The position numbers and the translations under genes are program-made. A model generated the notes under the pieces. It saw only the letters and a program-made list of their open reading frames with translations. It made no database searches and was not told the DNA's origin. A stretch of DNA of 64,000 nt from Setophaga petechia (lineage: Eukaryota > Chordata > Aves > Passeriformes > Parulidae): NCBI GenBank assembly GCA_024362935.1, contig JANCRA010000014.1:12703758-12767757 (forward strand), written 5' to 3'. Of the stretch, positions 24,201-36,490 are shown piece by piece; within the stretch, counting starts at the first letter, position 1; every line of letters starts with the position of its first letter.

Positions 24201-27200
24201 TGTTTCAGGGTAAGGAAAATCATAAGCCATATGCAACCCTTCAGTGACCTTACCTGTGCATGAAACAGGCAAATCTACATTTCTAGGTACTCCATGTATC
24301 ACACACTGACATAAAAATGCTGTAACATTCATTAAAATCATAAAACAATGGTTTACACCCAAACTTCCAATACTTGATCACCATGCTAAGCCTAAGCATA
24401 CAAACCTAAAACAAGGAAGAGAAGGAATAAAATGTAAGTGTCTGGTAGGGATTTTTGTTTAAATCCACCCCCTTAAAAAAAAAGTTACTCTATTCAGGCA
24501 CATATACATTGGACTATACAAATAATTTCATCACTGTCTAATTGTTTAATATACCTCTAAGCATATATAAGCTCAAAGAAACCCCAGATGATAAAATAAG
24601 TTGACATTAATGATAAGCAGACAGTCAAAACTAAGGTCTCAAAACACCAATTGCTCCACAGCATTTCTACAAAAAGAGACTGAAAGTGTCTTTTGAAGCA
24701 AAACACTGAAAGTGTTCAGTGGCAAGCATAGAAAAAGGCTTTCTAAGTCTTTCACACGAGCTCCCAGCTTTAGGTGGAGTTCAAAAAAAAATGTGTGTGG
24801 GGGAGACAGCAGATCTGCAAGAAATGTGCAAAAGTTCAAGTGACGTTCAAAGAAAGCCAGTGGGGTACAAGAAAAAAGTCCCATTGGGAAACATACTGTA
24901 CACTGTCAGCTGCAGACGTCAAGCACAAATTCAGAAAGCATTAAGACAAGTTTTTATATTTAGACACCAGCTAGTGTCTAAATATGATGAACATGGAAAC
25001 CAACACTCGCTGAACTCTCCACCCACTGACTTATGAAATCCTGATTTCCTAGACAGGATGACAAACAAAAGAAGTAAAACTAAAATCAAAGCTGCACATC
25101 AAACAAACTACATATAAGAGAGATTTTACATGTACTATGAATACTAGACATCCACTTTACCAACATCATGGCTGGAAACAAATCTGTACTGGGAACATAA
25201 AGCAAGAACTCGAGTCAGCTACAATAAACAAAACTTCAGATTTTGCAAAAACAGATATTCATGGCAGCAAATATAGTAAGTAATACATCAATTTTTCTAA
25301 GTGGTGTTAGATTTTATCAATTTCCTTTAACATTTCCTCCTTTGGCTGAGATGAATGTGGACGTTTGCACAAACTGTTGTTCCCAGGGGAGGCTGACAGG
25401 GCCATGCTTGAGTGACCTCCCCAGACAGCAGAGGAGCTGTCCCCTGCAGCCAGGGAGCAGCACTTGGCTCCTCCTCTGAGCCCTTGGGTGATTCTCCCAG
25501 TTTGCCCTGGTTTCATGACCCTGCAGAAAGGATCAGGAGGAGGTCAGTCTGAGGAACGGGGATGATTCAGTGAATGACGCAGCACCGAACTCAAACTGTG
25601 GGTCAAGAAATCCCAAAGAAGAAAAGGCAGATTCTCATTCTGGCAGCAGTCAAACAAAAGAGCAGCCAGGAAGTTCATCAGTAAAGGCAGATTTTTGTGT
25701 CAGTACTCTGGCTCTGAGCAGGCAGTATGTCTAGTTCTGGCCTGAAATTAATCTTTTGCACAAGCAAGCTACAGTACAAACCCAAGGTAACTGCATCAAT
25801 ACCAAACCCTGTGGCGGAGTCCAGAAGCAGAGCATATTATGTTCACAATATATTTCTTCAACTAGTATGCTTGAAATTATTGGGAAATATATGTAAAAAA
25901 CTCAAGGTCCTAAGAAAGTCTTGAAAAGTTTGCTGACTTCTCCATTAAGACAGGAAGGAAGTTATAAGAATGTTTAAGCCCACTGACACAGCCTTAGCAT
26001 TTTATCAGAATATTAATGTTAGCAGACTTTTTTAGTGAATCCTAAATCACAAAATTGTGTTTTAAACAAAGCTTTTAGCATTTAACTGCAGAGGAGAACT
26101 TGCCTTAAGTCAAAGGTGATAAAAATTCATAAGACAAGTGAGAAATCAGCATACAGTTCTGAAAGCCTTTTTTCTTTTGGTAAACAATGCATAAGCAAAA
26201 CCTATGTTTGGCAAGGAAGGTGCAGTGACCCCTCAGGTTACCATCATGTTATTAAAAACTCACTGCTGCCTATGTTTCATGCTGTTAGCTATATACCAAC
26301 ATAGAAAGGAAAAAATAATTAATGAATAGTTTATAGCAATACAAGCAATCACCCCAAGCAGGTTAGAACAAGAGAAAACTACATCTTGAGATCATTCTGA
26401 CTCAAGTTTTACTTCCAATAAAAAGGTACACAATATAGTTTGTGTGCTACAAATGATCTGCCCAAATTATTAAAGACTTTTTTAAAGGCTACCATGGCAA
26501 AGAAAATTGCCTACCTTGTTACACAAATTATCAGCAGATCAATTAAAACATGAGGATTAATAGCATGTAAAATTTCCCATAGTAACTGCCAATATACAAA
26601 CTCACAGCCTCCTGTAAAGAAAAGCAGAATAATTTGTTCCACATTTACTTTATGTTGGATAGCAGTATACACAGGTAATAACTAAGGCATTTTAATTTAC
26701 TCTCTGACAACATTTTGTGCAGCCACTCATGATATTGTCTAAAAATGAGTGTAGCCATAATTACCATGTAAGAACATACGTTTATGTTAGAAGACATTTG
26801 TGCAGCCTGTGTGCACTGCTGGGGGAGGTGAGGAAGCTCTGCTCTGCAATCACAAATTCCTCCTGGCTGTCACAGGATCTGGCACATATCTGGAGTTTGC
26901 CTGGACATTACTAAAGCTCTTTAAGCTAACAGTCCTTCATGTGACACGGGGCACAGGGAGGGCTGGCTATGGCACTGCACTGAGGCAGGAGCAGCACTCA
27001 GCCTCCTGTGCTGAATAAGACACCAACAGAGATCATCCACAATCACCTGGCTGTTCCCTAGCTGAACAGGTGGTTGGTGCATTTAAAAACCAGTTTTTCA
27101 GGTCTGAACTCAAACTGTATGGTAACCATGCAACAGACCACCCGAGGGTCTGTGAGTGGCCAGAGGGTCACACAGCACAGGGAACAGGAATCAGAGGCTG

Positions 27201-29345
27201 CTTGATCCTTCTCACAGAGCAAAGAAAAGACCAAATCCCAAAGAGCACTTCAAAGAGGGAAGATTCAGCAAACAGTATGCTGTATGGTTTGTTTTGCACT
27301 GACAGGCAATCACTAGCATCAGCTGGAAAACTTCTCTAAAACTTCCCCCCACCACTAGCTCTATGTCTTTGTGACTGTCAGCTACCTGATGCCTCCAAGA
27401 GTGTAGCTCATGGGACTCCAGAAAAGTTTGTTTACTTCAGAAAGACAAAGTCAGAACTTATTTTAATATCCAGGGCATTTGTTCCCAAGGTCCAGGCTCA
27501 GTGAGTGGGTGCAGAGAGGCAGCACCCAGAACCCTGAGGTGCTTAAATCATTTGCACATGGAGTGGGCACAAATACAGCTGGCTGGTGTCTTGCAAAGAA
27601 GGCACAAATCAGGGTGATAACATCACTGAGCTGCATACAAAAAGAGAACTTATTAAAATTCAACCACGAGGCTGGAAAGAGTGGTGGAGTTTTTCCCCAC
27701 TCAGAACTGGCACACTTCTCCTGCCCACTGCCAGTACAGTTCAGGTTACAGCAATTTAAAAGTATTTCTGGACAACCTGATTTCCAATGTGTTAGGCAGC
27801 TGCTTCAGAAGTGCTTTTAAAATGCACCAGGCTTCAGAAGACATGCACTGCCTTCTCCCTTCTGGGCTCTCCAGAGTCCCCTCCCATCAAGGGCACTAAC
27901 CCAAGCCTGACTCTGGATCAGGGAAAGTTCTTCCCACTGCAGGATCATTATGCAATAATAATACAAAATAATTAGGTCTCCTCTGCCTGCAATCCATCCC
28001 ATTTCTGTGAGGACAGTGCACAGTTAAAGAAATCCTTCCTTCTCCCCACAATCTCACTTTCTTCACCCTTGAAAATCCTTCAATTTCTAATGAGAACATT
28101 TTTATAGAATGTAAAAAGTGCAAAAACTGATTCATGGCTTTCCAATTCCCAGAGTTCCCATACTTTCTACAATCAACACTCCTCAGACTTAACAGCAAGG
28201 AGTAAGTTTGGTTGTCAGTGGTTTTTTTGGCCACTGTTTCTTAAAAAATTGGCTGTTTGTAAATGCACAAGCCAAAAGAATGATGCCTAGGATACTGATA
28301 CACAGAATATGATGGAGCTGCCATTCAGAAAGATAAAAAGAAACAAGCACAATAATTTGGATTCTGTGGCCTTCAGAACTGATGCTTTAGTTTTCTTTAT
28401 TTATACCAATAGATGTTTATGCATCTTTACATATATACATTTTTATTGGCAGCAGAGAGCTCCAGGAAAAGCCTAACCACAAACAATTCAGTTTAAAACA
28501 AGTACAGGAGAATCTATTTCCAAGTACAGCTGCCTGCACAAAAGTAGGATAGAAATTCAAGTGTTTCATGCTACTCTGATAAACCAGTTTAGCTACAACT
28601 ACATCCAAATTCCCTGTGTAAACATGCTTAACAAATGGTTATGGAATACAGAATTAATATAAGAAAAGAGCAACTATTATTTCTTGCTTAAATTTGTCCA
28701 GAATTTTGAAAAGCAAAACTTTCCCCTTTGTACTCCCACTATACTATTCATGAATTGCAATTTAATCTCCTTTATCTAAAAAGATTGTTAAATAATTGGT
28801 CTGCACCTGACCAGAAGCAATTAACACCCACATGCAGCTCTGCTCAGACTGACAACCTGTGTCACTGAATCGTGCTCTACAGCTCCACCAGTGAGCTCTG
28901 AACATGCAAGCAATCAACACATCAGCTCACTGGGGAAAATAAAACAGCCTCTGTGGAATTTCACCTTTTGTGGCACTGTAAAAACTGCATCAAACTGTTC
29001 TTACCAAGTCACTGCACTGGGGTTTCCTATTTCTTTGAAAGATAATCATGGTGTTTGAACTCTTTTCAAATCAAGTTCTCACTTTCTCAGAGCAACTCCT
29101 AGCTTTGAGTACCTTCCAATGTGGATTTTGTGTTATCTAAGGTGCAACAACGCTGCACAGTCCCAAGCAAACCACATCACACATCAGTTCAGATGTTCCT
29201 GTACCACTGCAAAGCATCTTCTGCCTTTTCTAAAAAGTGCAGCATCCTGAGGGAGGAGGGGGCTTGTAATTGTTACCATTAACAATCTAAAAATAATAAG
29301 TAAAAACTACTACATTCAAAACAGGATACTCCTCAGGAACTTGAC

Positions 29346-29384
29346 AAAAAAAAAAAAAAAAAAGATGATTTTAAAAAAAAAAAA
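29346..29384 (+). repeat. Poly(A) runs
   Basis: Two A runs (18 nt at 29346-29363 and 12 nt at 29373-29384) separated by GATGATTTT. Simple low-complexity sequence. Confidence 0.85.
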
Positions 29385-31575
29385 GTACTACAGTGAAATA
29401 TTTTAATGTTCATTTCCTGCTGTACAAGTAAAACAGAGGAACAGAGCTCACTCTTAAGAAATACTGAAATTGGGATAACAATTCAGCTGGCAATACCTTC
29501 AACCAAAACAGAGTCCAGGTCACTTTTCCAGCTTGTTTCAGAAGTATAACTCACTACTTGTATAACCAGGAGCCCAACCACACAGCACAGCCACCACTGA
29601 CGAGGAGGGAATTGTCCCTGTCTGACTCTCTAGAAGTTCAACAATATGTTCTGGCCACTTCCTCTGCCTGGTTGTTCTGTTCCTACAGAGGAAAAAAAAA
29701 AACATACTTAAAAATGCTTATCCTATGAAAAAAACCTGCATTTTGTCCATTTAGCTTCATGAATCATCTCTGCAGCAGGTCAGATGAGCACCAGGGCAGG
29801 GTGGAAGCACAGGGGCAGGAAGTGAGCAGAGCTTCTGGCTTTTAGTGACAGCTGCTCCTCAAGCCAGCTCAGCTGCACCCCCAAAATCACAGCCTGCTGT
29901 GCACTTACTTCTGTGTTCATATTCAAAACCATATATTTCTTGGAAAAAACCCACTTTTTTTACCCAAACATCATTAGTAAATGTTACATAGCAAGCGAGC
30001 AGAAAGGGATTCAAAGTTCCCAGGATTTTCCTAAAAGAAGCTGTACCCTCCTATAAATACACAAGACCTTGCTAGAAAAAAAAGAAAAATTGTGAACAAG
30101 GTGGATACTTCATAAGAGAGCAAAATTGGGCCCAAAAACCCCAAAACTCAATCTGCTCACAAGACTACAAAGTGACTGGTAGTCACAGCAAATTTAGAGA
30201 AAGATAAATTTTAACCTCAAAACCCAGTTCCTGATTAAAATGTATTAGTAATGCTGAGATATAGTTAACACATTTTCTGCTATCTTTGTTTATTCCAACA
30301 AAAATGTATCTTGCAAATATATAAATGTTTGATTCCTTGGCACTGACATACCTGTCATCTTCATGGCTGGAACTGCCAGCAAAGGAGGAGCAGCAGGTCA
30401 GGCAAAGAGTGTCAGGAAGTGAGAAAATTCTGATAGCAGCACCCCAACTTCCTTTCAAATGAGAAAATTGAAACCAAAATTCTCCTCTGCTACTGTGACT
30501 TATTTTTTTGATTTATTCCCACATGTGCTCAGCAGCAATAACAGGGAAAAAGAGAAAGACACACACACAGAAAACTCCAGCACAAAGTTCATCCTCTCTC
30601 AACTTGACCCCGTCTGGGTTTTTCCCCACAGCCTGACTAAGCCTGAGCTTGTTTGAGCAAGCAGGTCCTGCCTGAAATACCTCAGCAGATGAGCTCAGGT
30701 TGACCTGAGCCAGGTGCTAAGAATATCTGCCATTTAAGTGATCAGGGCTATATCACCATTTCTATTAATTTCAGCTGAGTTTAAATAAACCCCAGTGAGC
30801 TCAGTCTGTCCCAATCCACCTTTGTGAGATCCTTCTCAGCTCGCTCCTTGCCCAGCCCTTCCATGTGCTCTGTCATCCCACTGGAATGCTTGTTCCCTCA
30901 CCATTTTGGTTACATGGAATGGAAAACAGTATTCCAGTAATTAGTCACTGCAAGATGGTTTGATCATCAACTAGTTCTTTCAAAAAACCCCTGAATAAAT
31001 CTTTATTTTTATATAAATAAAGCAATAAATGTCGCAGAATGGACATTAAGTAAATAAATAAATATTGAAACCCAGTCTACATTATAAATGAAGAGCATAC
31101 TACAATATGTTATTCAACTCATTGACATGCTAACTTACCATTATTAGTCATAACAAAAATTCAAGGAGTGAAAAGTAAGAGCCTAAACCCAAAATTATAC
31201 AGTCACAGGCAAACTACTTCTACATTTATCTACCTATAAAACACTTGCTATGTTGTCTCTTTCCTTTTAATAAAGCATGCAGTCTCAAGACCTGACAATT
31301 CTATTAAAGCCCTTTGAAGCATTTTTGTATTGATTCTGAGACTAAGCTTGTGGCTTTATAACAAGCCATTTACAAGGTAGCATTATTAAAAAAAAATTAC
31401 TGCTATTCTTGCTGAACACCTCAAAAAACCATGTTCCTTTTGCTGTGTGCTGAACGACAGCTTGCATGACAAACAGTACTTGTCTGTGCACCCCACAGAA
31501 CGGAAGGTGGGACAAAGCCCTCGCACTGCCTTTAAGCCACGCAGGACACGGGAGAATGAGCCTGAAATTCACCTC

Positions 31576-31608
31576 CTTCCCTTCGCTTCCCTTCCCTTCC
31601 CTCCCCTT
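31576..31608 (+). repeat. Imperfect (CCCTT)n pentanucleotide tract
   Basis: Pyrimidine-rich tract of CCCTT-like units with interruptions, within a patch of somewhat raised CpG content. It lies inside an open frame on the minus strand (31342-31800) that is not recognised as a gene. Confidence 0.75.
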
Positions 31609-33107
31609 GGCCAGGAGGCGCCAGCAGCAACCTGAGCACAGCAAACACCCAGACACGGCGTGAACGCAGCACACGGGAGCGCTTGGGGGAGATGCTGCCA
31701 GAAACAGCCAGCTCTGCCCAAAGCAACTTGTCCCCTTTCTCTGACTTACACCAGGTGCAGCCTCGGAAATCTTTGTTATTTCGCGTTTAACTAGAAACAT
31801 TGCTTATTCACTTTAGTTTTGTGCCCACAGACAGAAGCTAAACACACCCTGTTGGTTCCTTCTCTCTAATTACAGACCAGAAGCCACTTTTAAATGCTGG
31901 AAAGAGGATTACAGAACAGCTGCTAAGAGAGGAACGTTTTGGCCATTAGCTGTGAAGGAAGCTCTTAGGAAAAGCTGTGCATACAGCCCTGCTGTCACAG
32001 GAGAGCCAGCTTTGACTTTGTTTCTTCTTTAAAGTCCAACAGACCTGAAGCCTCTGAACTGCAGGGCCTGTGCTGGAGAGATCAAACCAGCAGCTTGGCT
32101 GCTACAGATGAGGTTTGTTTATTTTTTATAAAAGTGCTACTGAAAAGAGACTACACAAAACAAAGCTGATGAAGGGCACATGTCATAATTCCAAGGTACT
32201 GAGGTAAAGCAATGCTTTGGCAGGAAAAGGAACAACAGCCACAGGTTCTACTTAAATTCTGCTGTTTATCTTTGAGTAATCTAGACAGAATCATTCCACC
32301 TTTCACACCCTCATTTTATTAACTGAAGAGGTAATGTTCAGCAGTAGCAACCTACACATGGTGGGCAGGAAATATCATATCATTACAGCACATTTATACT
32401 ATCATATGCTATTATTAAGCAAAGAAAAACACTTCCAAAGGAAAAATCCAATGTATGGCTTGTCTCTGTGCCTGCATATATGGAGCACCCTGCTGCTCAG
32501 CACCACGAGACAGAGCCTGGATCCTGTCTGAGGAGCCTCAGGAAGATAGGATGGTGTCAGAGGTGAAAGACAAACAACAGTTATTTAAAGTGATTTCCAA
32601 GTCTCTGGAGATAACAATGATAATTTTTTTTATTATGAGATAAGAGTGTTGGAAAACTCCTAATTTTTTAAGGCAGTGTTTTCTTCCGGATGAAAATGTT
32701 CTGGTTTTGTAAGAGTAGGAGGAAATCCAAGATCTGTATCTTTAGTAATCTCCAAATATAAAACTCAATTTTTTTTGCAAGGACAGACAGACTCTTGGTG
32801 AAGTCTGCTGTAACGGCCTGAGGAAGAAGTTGCACTTCCTTATTGTCATACAAAATGATCTGAGCGCACAGCGCTTACAAACTGTAACTTCACACCGTAA
32901 CATCCTGTCATTCAGCAAGCGATCATCTCGAAACTTTGCAGATGCTAGTTTAACAGATTATCCCCCTCTTTATTTAACGCATTCAGCCTTTGAACTGGTT
33001 AACTCCTCAAACGGCGTTTTGGACCCTGCACTGCACAATCTGAATATTGACCGGGTTTTACTGGGGAAGGAGAGCGCTCTTTGGCTCAGGCAGGTGCCGG
33101 CTCTCAC

Positions 33108-33178
33108 CTGGAGAGCCTCGCTGGTTCAAGGAAGGTCTGTAAGGCTTTGGCGGTGCCCGGGGCTGCCCGCGGGCTCAG
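33108..33178 (-). other. ADCY7: Candidate non-coding ADCY7 exon, 71 bp
   Basis: On the minus strand an acceptor (CCCTCCCCACCCACAG, ending at 33179) and a strong donor (CTCCAG then GTGAGAG, junction 33108/33107) bracket 71 bp within a GC-rich patch at about 33085-33300. The patch could equally be an alternative promoter whose first exon ends at the same donor. It lies between the first coding exon and the larger CpG island, on the right strand. No transcript evidence is available here. Confidence 0.3.
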
Positions 33179-35639
33179 CTGTGGGTGGGGAGGGCAGCGA
33201 GGGGCAGCGGCTCCCCGAGCCCCCCTGACACCGTCCCTCGCTGCCCCGCACACCTCAGCCCCCAGCCGGACCTCCCAGGACGGCAAAACGCTCCTCGATT
33301 TACGCAAAAGAGTGGATATTTCTACACAGAAAAATCCCAAGTGACACTTGCAATACAGAAGCTTTGCAGATGCTGAGTGCATTGTATTAATCTGGAACAA
33401 ATCCAAGTAGTCTGGATCCTTTTTCCTTTTTATCCTTAGAAAGATAAAGCGTAGCTTCAGCACAAACTGTAAGACTGAGGGGACAATAACTGGGTGAAGT
33501 ATTTCACCCTATATTTTACAAACTCCATAATAAGTTAGAACAAGTAATTTTGATAAGTTCTGTAACGTTAAATCGAAGTGGAAGGTGGAACACAAGAATA
33601 AATCTAAGATTTCAATTTAGAGATTTTATTTTAATTCCATGGGGAATACTGTCTTTTTCTATTATTTTAATCTAAGAGCAACTGGCAATTACACAAACAC
33701 CCACCTTGACATGAAACAGTGATAATCATCCCTGGGCTTACTCCTTAAACTAATTAGCTGTGCACCCGCACCTGCTCTTTCACTTAGCACTGGCCATGAA
33801 GACACAAATACCGACACACGTTAGGGAATACCCACATACATCAGGGAATGAAGTCTCTCCCTTGTTTACTCTTAACGGCCTTGACATTAGCTTCATTAAG
33901 AAAAATTCAAGAAGTTTAATGGCTGCTTTACAAGAGCCCCCAATGATCCTAATTGCTGTCACTAATGGCTTCTGGAAGCAGAACTAACATGCCATAATGG
34001 CCATCAGAAATCCGTACTGGCTTACTGTTTCCAGAGAGGCATTCCACACATCCCTCCTTTCTGTTCCACACTTCTGGAGAGGGGAGACTGTCCAGGTGTG
34101 GTCACTTTGGCAAAGACACCTCAAGACATTCTTTTTCCACCTACAGGAGACCATAAAAATCCTTCCAGATCAGGACTTAAGCATTTGAAAGATCAGGATA
34201 CCTAAACAAACAAACAAAAAAATTATTTATTTTTGACCTAGACACAAGCATTAAACCCTCCTGGAGTTTTTCTCTTGCTCTCCTGGAATCCTGCTTAAAA
34301 GTAGTATTGGGAAGTATTGTTATTAGTCTTCAAAATATATAATAGCTACAGAATTTCTTTATAGTAGTTTTCCTTTTTAGACATAAAGACATCAAGTAAA
34401 CAAGTTCTCTGTTTTTTCTTTTTTTTCTTTCTTCTTTTTTTTTTCCCTTGAGATGAGTTCCTTTTAGAAGTTCTCAGGTCACTCTTTCTTATTAAAAAAA
34501 AACAACCCCCCTCCCCACCAAAAAAACTAACAAACAAAATCACCACCCTTTGAACTTCTCCATCGTGAATTTCAACCAAAAGCTGTAAGGTCCCTAATGC
34601 AGGTACATTTACAGCCTATTTCCCACTATGAAGAAATTTTCATATTGCAATTCCTAGATGCTTTATTTCCTATAATAAATCTCAACCACTTCAGAATCAA
34701 ATCCAAAGTTTTTAAGTAAATTTGTGTGGATTTTCCCCACCTTGTATTTGCACAGCACTTATCACAGCGTGGTCTTGGGCCACAACCAAGCGTGTCAGGC
34801 TCTCAGTAATATAAATAAAATATAAGACATATGACAGGAGAAAAACAGACTTCTGTGCTGAACCAAATTCTAACACTACACTGCATATTTACTTTGCGTG
34901 TCCAAAAAGGGTTTCAAAGTGTCTCTGCCCAGTTCTCAGCGCTTGTGCTGACCACATCCTTACTGCTTGTGACAGAAGTCTCAGGCTTTACAGACTTGAG
35001 TACAGTCCTGGGTGGCTGGTGATGACATGTCCCTGTCCCAGATATCCTTCACCTGCCACTGGCAAACATCAGAGCCCAGCAACAGTGACCCAACACTGTA
35101 CTACATGTTTTAAAGTGTTTTAACCCCTTTATTAACCCTAGTTATAAAAATGCCATAATACATCCCACGGAGATTAGAAATAACTCACCTATTCAGCACT
35201 AAAACAAGACACAAACCAAACTTCTGCAAAAAAGACACAAACCAAACTACAGATATTTCAAGTTCTCACTGGTATTTAAGTACCTCCTTCAGCAGTTTAA
35301 AGCCCTATTGTGTTTAAAAAGTGCAATCCAAAAAGGATCTGAAATACCTTCTACTAAAACCAAGCCAGCTTTTGCCTTCAGAGCGCCAAAGACCACCCCC
35401 AACTTCTCCATTCATACGCCAATACTCAGGCCTCGCAGCTTTACCAAATCCGCCTTTTCTGAGCGAAATTAACTTGGAGAAAAGGTTTATGGGCCTCAAC
35501 ATTTGTTCGCCGCTCCCAAGTATATCAAGTGGTGCCATACGAGGTAGTAAATAACCATTACACGGGAAACCTATCGAGCCTTCGGCACCTCCTGCCGCGC
35601 AGCGCGACCCCCGAGCCCTCGCTCCCTGGGCGCTCTCAC
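33179..35639 (-). other. Putative ADCY7 5' intron
   Basis: 2.46 kb of mostly A+T-rich sequence between the two candidate 5' exons. It includes a pyrimidine-rich plus-strand run (about 34417-34446). A 17-bp direct repeat lies at 35206-35222 and 35232-35248. No coding signal was recognised. Confidence 0.4.
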
Positions 35640-35870
35640 CTGCGGCCGGCGAAGAGCAGCAGGCAGCGGCTCGGGCTGGGGCTGGACCGGGCTCTGCTCT
35701 TCCTCCTCCTCTTCCTCCTCCTCCTCCCCCTGCCGCCGCCGCCCGAGGTGTCTCTGGGGCCCGCGGAGCCTCCCCGGCGCGGCGAGGGCGGGACCGCGGC
35801 GGCATCGCCCCTCCTGCTCTGCCTCTCCTCCCGCTCCGGGAGCGCCGCCGGCACCGCCGGGGGACGGCCC
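35640..35870 (-). other. ADCY7: Candidate ADCY7 first (non-coding) exon
   Basis: The 3' edge is set by the donor at 35640/35639; the 5' edge is only a guess, as no initiator can be fixed. The leader would contain an ATG in the context GGCGATGCC, followed by a frame of low-complexity Gly/Arg/Ala residues that stays open to the donor. That would be an upstream reading frame rather than an ADCY7 N-terminus, since the family starts at MPAKG. Confidence 0.4.
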
Positions 35871-35977
35871 GAGGGGCTCCCCCGCATCCTGAGGGGCTCC
35901 CCCACACCCTGAGGGGCTCCCCCGATCGTCAGGGGCTCCCCACATCGTGAGGGGCTTCCCCCATCGTGAGGGGCTCA
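35871..35977. repeat. 19-20 bp GC-rich tandem repeat, about 5 copies
   Basis: Units begin GAGGGGCTCCCCC and continue with variable 6-8 bp (CGCATCCT, CACACCCT, CGATCGT, ACATCGT, CATCGT). Unit lengths are 20, 20, 19, 19 and 19 bp, followed by a partial unit. It sits at the upstream edge of the CpG island. Confidence 0.9.
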
Positions 35978-36211
35978 GCGCTGCCCGGCTCCGGGTCAGC
36001 AGCTCCCTGTCCCGCACAGCCCGGGCGGTCCGTGTGTCCCCCCATCAGATGTGCAGTGGTGGAAACAAAATTCTGCTCGGGACTCTGAAAAATACAAAAG
36101 TTTACAGCCACTTTTTACATCTGGCTACTGCCGCGGTGGTTCTGGCAGGGCTCCCCACCTCGTCACAGGCAGGCAGCACCCGGGAACCAGGGACCAGACC
36201 GGGTGGCACAT

Positions 36212-36490
36212 GAGGGACCTGGCCGTGCCACCCCACAGCGCCGGGCTCCCTGTGCCCCGTGCCACCCCACAGCGCCGGGCTCCCTGTGCCCCACTGAGGG
36301 ACCTGGCCGTGCCACCCCACAGCGCCGGGCTCCCTATGCCCCACTGAGGGACCCGGCCGTGCCACCCCACAGCGCCGGGCTCCCTGTGCCCCACTGAGGG
36401 ACCTGGCCCTGCCACCCCACGGGGATCCCTGTGCCCCACTGAGGGACCCGGCCGTGCCACCCCACAGCGCCGGGCTCCCTGTGCCCCACT
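36212..36490. repeat. 50-bp GC-rich minisatellite, about 6 units
   Basis: Units start GAGGGACCTGGCCGTGCCAC and end GTGCCCCACT. Full 50-bp units are at 36296-36345, 36346-36395 and 36441-36490. The first (from 36212) is nearly full length, the second (36259-36295) lacks its first part, and the unit at 36396-36440 has an internal deletion. Fifty is not a multiple of three, so open frames through the array rotate frame and are not evidence of coding. The minus strand is G-run rich. Confidence 0.93.

Larger units (their letters stand above)
8852..33107 (-). other. Long putative ADCY7 5' intron (24 kb)
   Basis: No exon of a known protein was recognised on either strand over about 24 kb. The mammalian ADCY7 gene also has non-coding 5' exons separated from the first coding exon by a long intron. 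The region is A+T-rich with local purine- or GC-rich patches (14.2-14.4 kb, 17.6-17.8 kb, 22.7-22.9 kb, 31.5-31.7 kb), simple repeats and one strong palindrome (18192-18226). The longest open frame (11479-12051, minus) has no recognisable similarity. Confidence 0.5.
35560..36050 (-). promoter_or_regulatory. ADCY7: CpG island, likely ADCY7 promoter
   Basis: Dense CpG dinucleotides and very high G+C, in sharp contrast to the A+T-rich flanks. It contains a GC-box (GGGCGG near 35784) and no obvious TATA box. On the minus strand a strong donor (CCGCAG then GTGAGAG, junction 35640/35639) lies at its downstream edge, as expected for a CpG-island first exon reading towards ADCY7. The next gene on the right, TENT4B, ends before this point, so ADCY7 is the natural owner. 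A divergent plus-strand transcript cannot be excluded. Confidence 0.6.

Noticed and set aside
31342..31800. 152-codon open frame on the minus strand
   Set aside because: Cys/Ser/Leu-rich with a pentanucleotide repeat inside, no recognised similarity, and no supporting exon structure.
35314..35907. 197-codon open frame on the minus strand through the CpG island, with overlapping frames on both strands
   Set aside because: The GC-rich half is Arg/Gly/Ala/Pro low complexity and the A+T half matches nothing recognised. Several frames are open at once, as expected from few stop codons in GC-rich DNA. A strong splice donor interrupts it at 35640.
36051..36490. Open frames with a repeated peptide pattern (GHREPGAVGWHG-like)
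   Set aside because: They are translations of the 50-bp minisatellite. The unit length is not a multiple of three and deletions shift the frame between units.
36212..36490. CRISPR-like array of regularly spaced repeats
   Set aside because: The repeats are contiguous units without unique spacers, and the genome is a vertebrate; this is a minisatellite.
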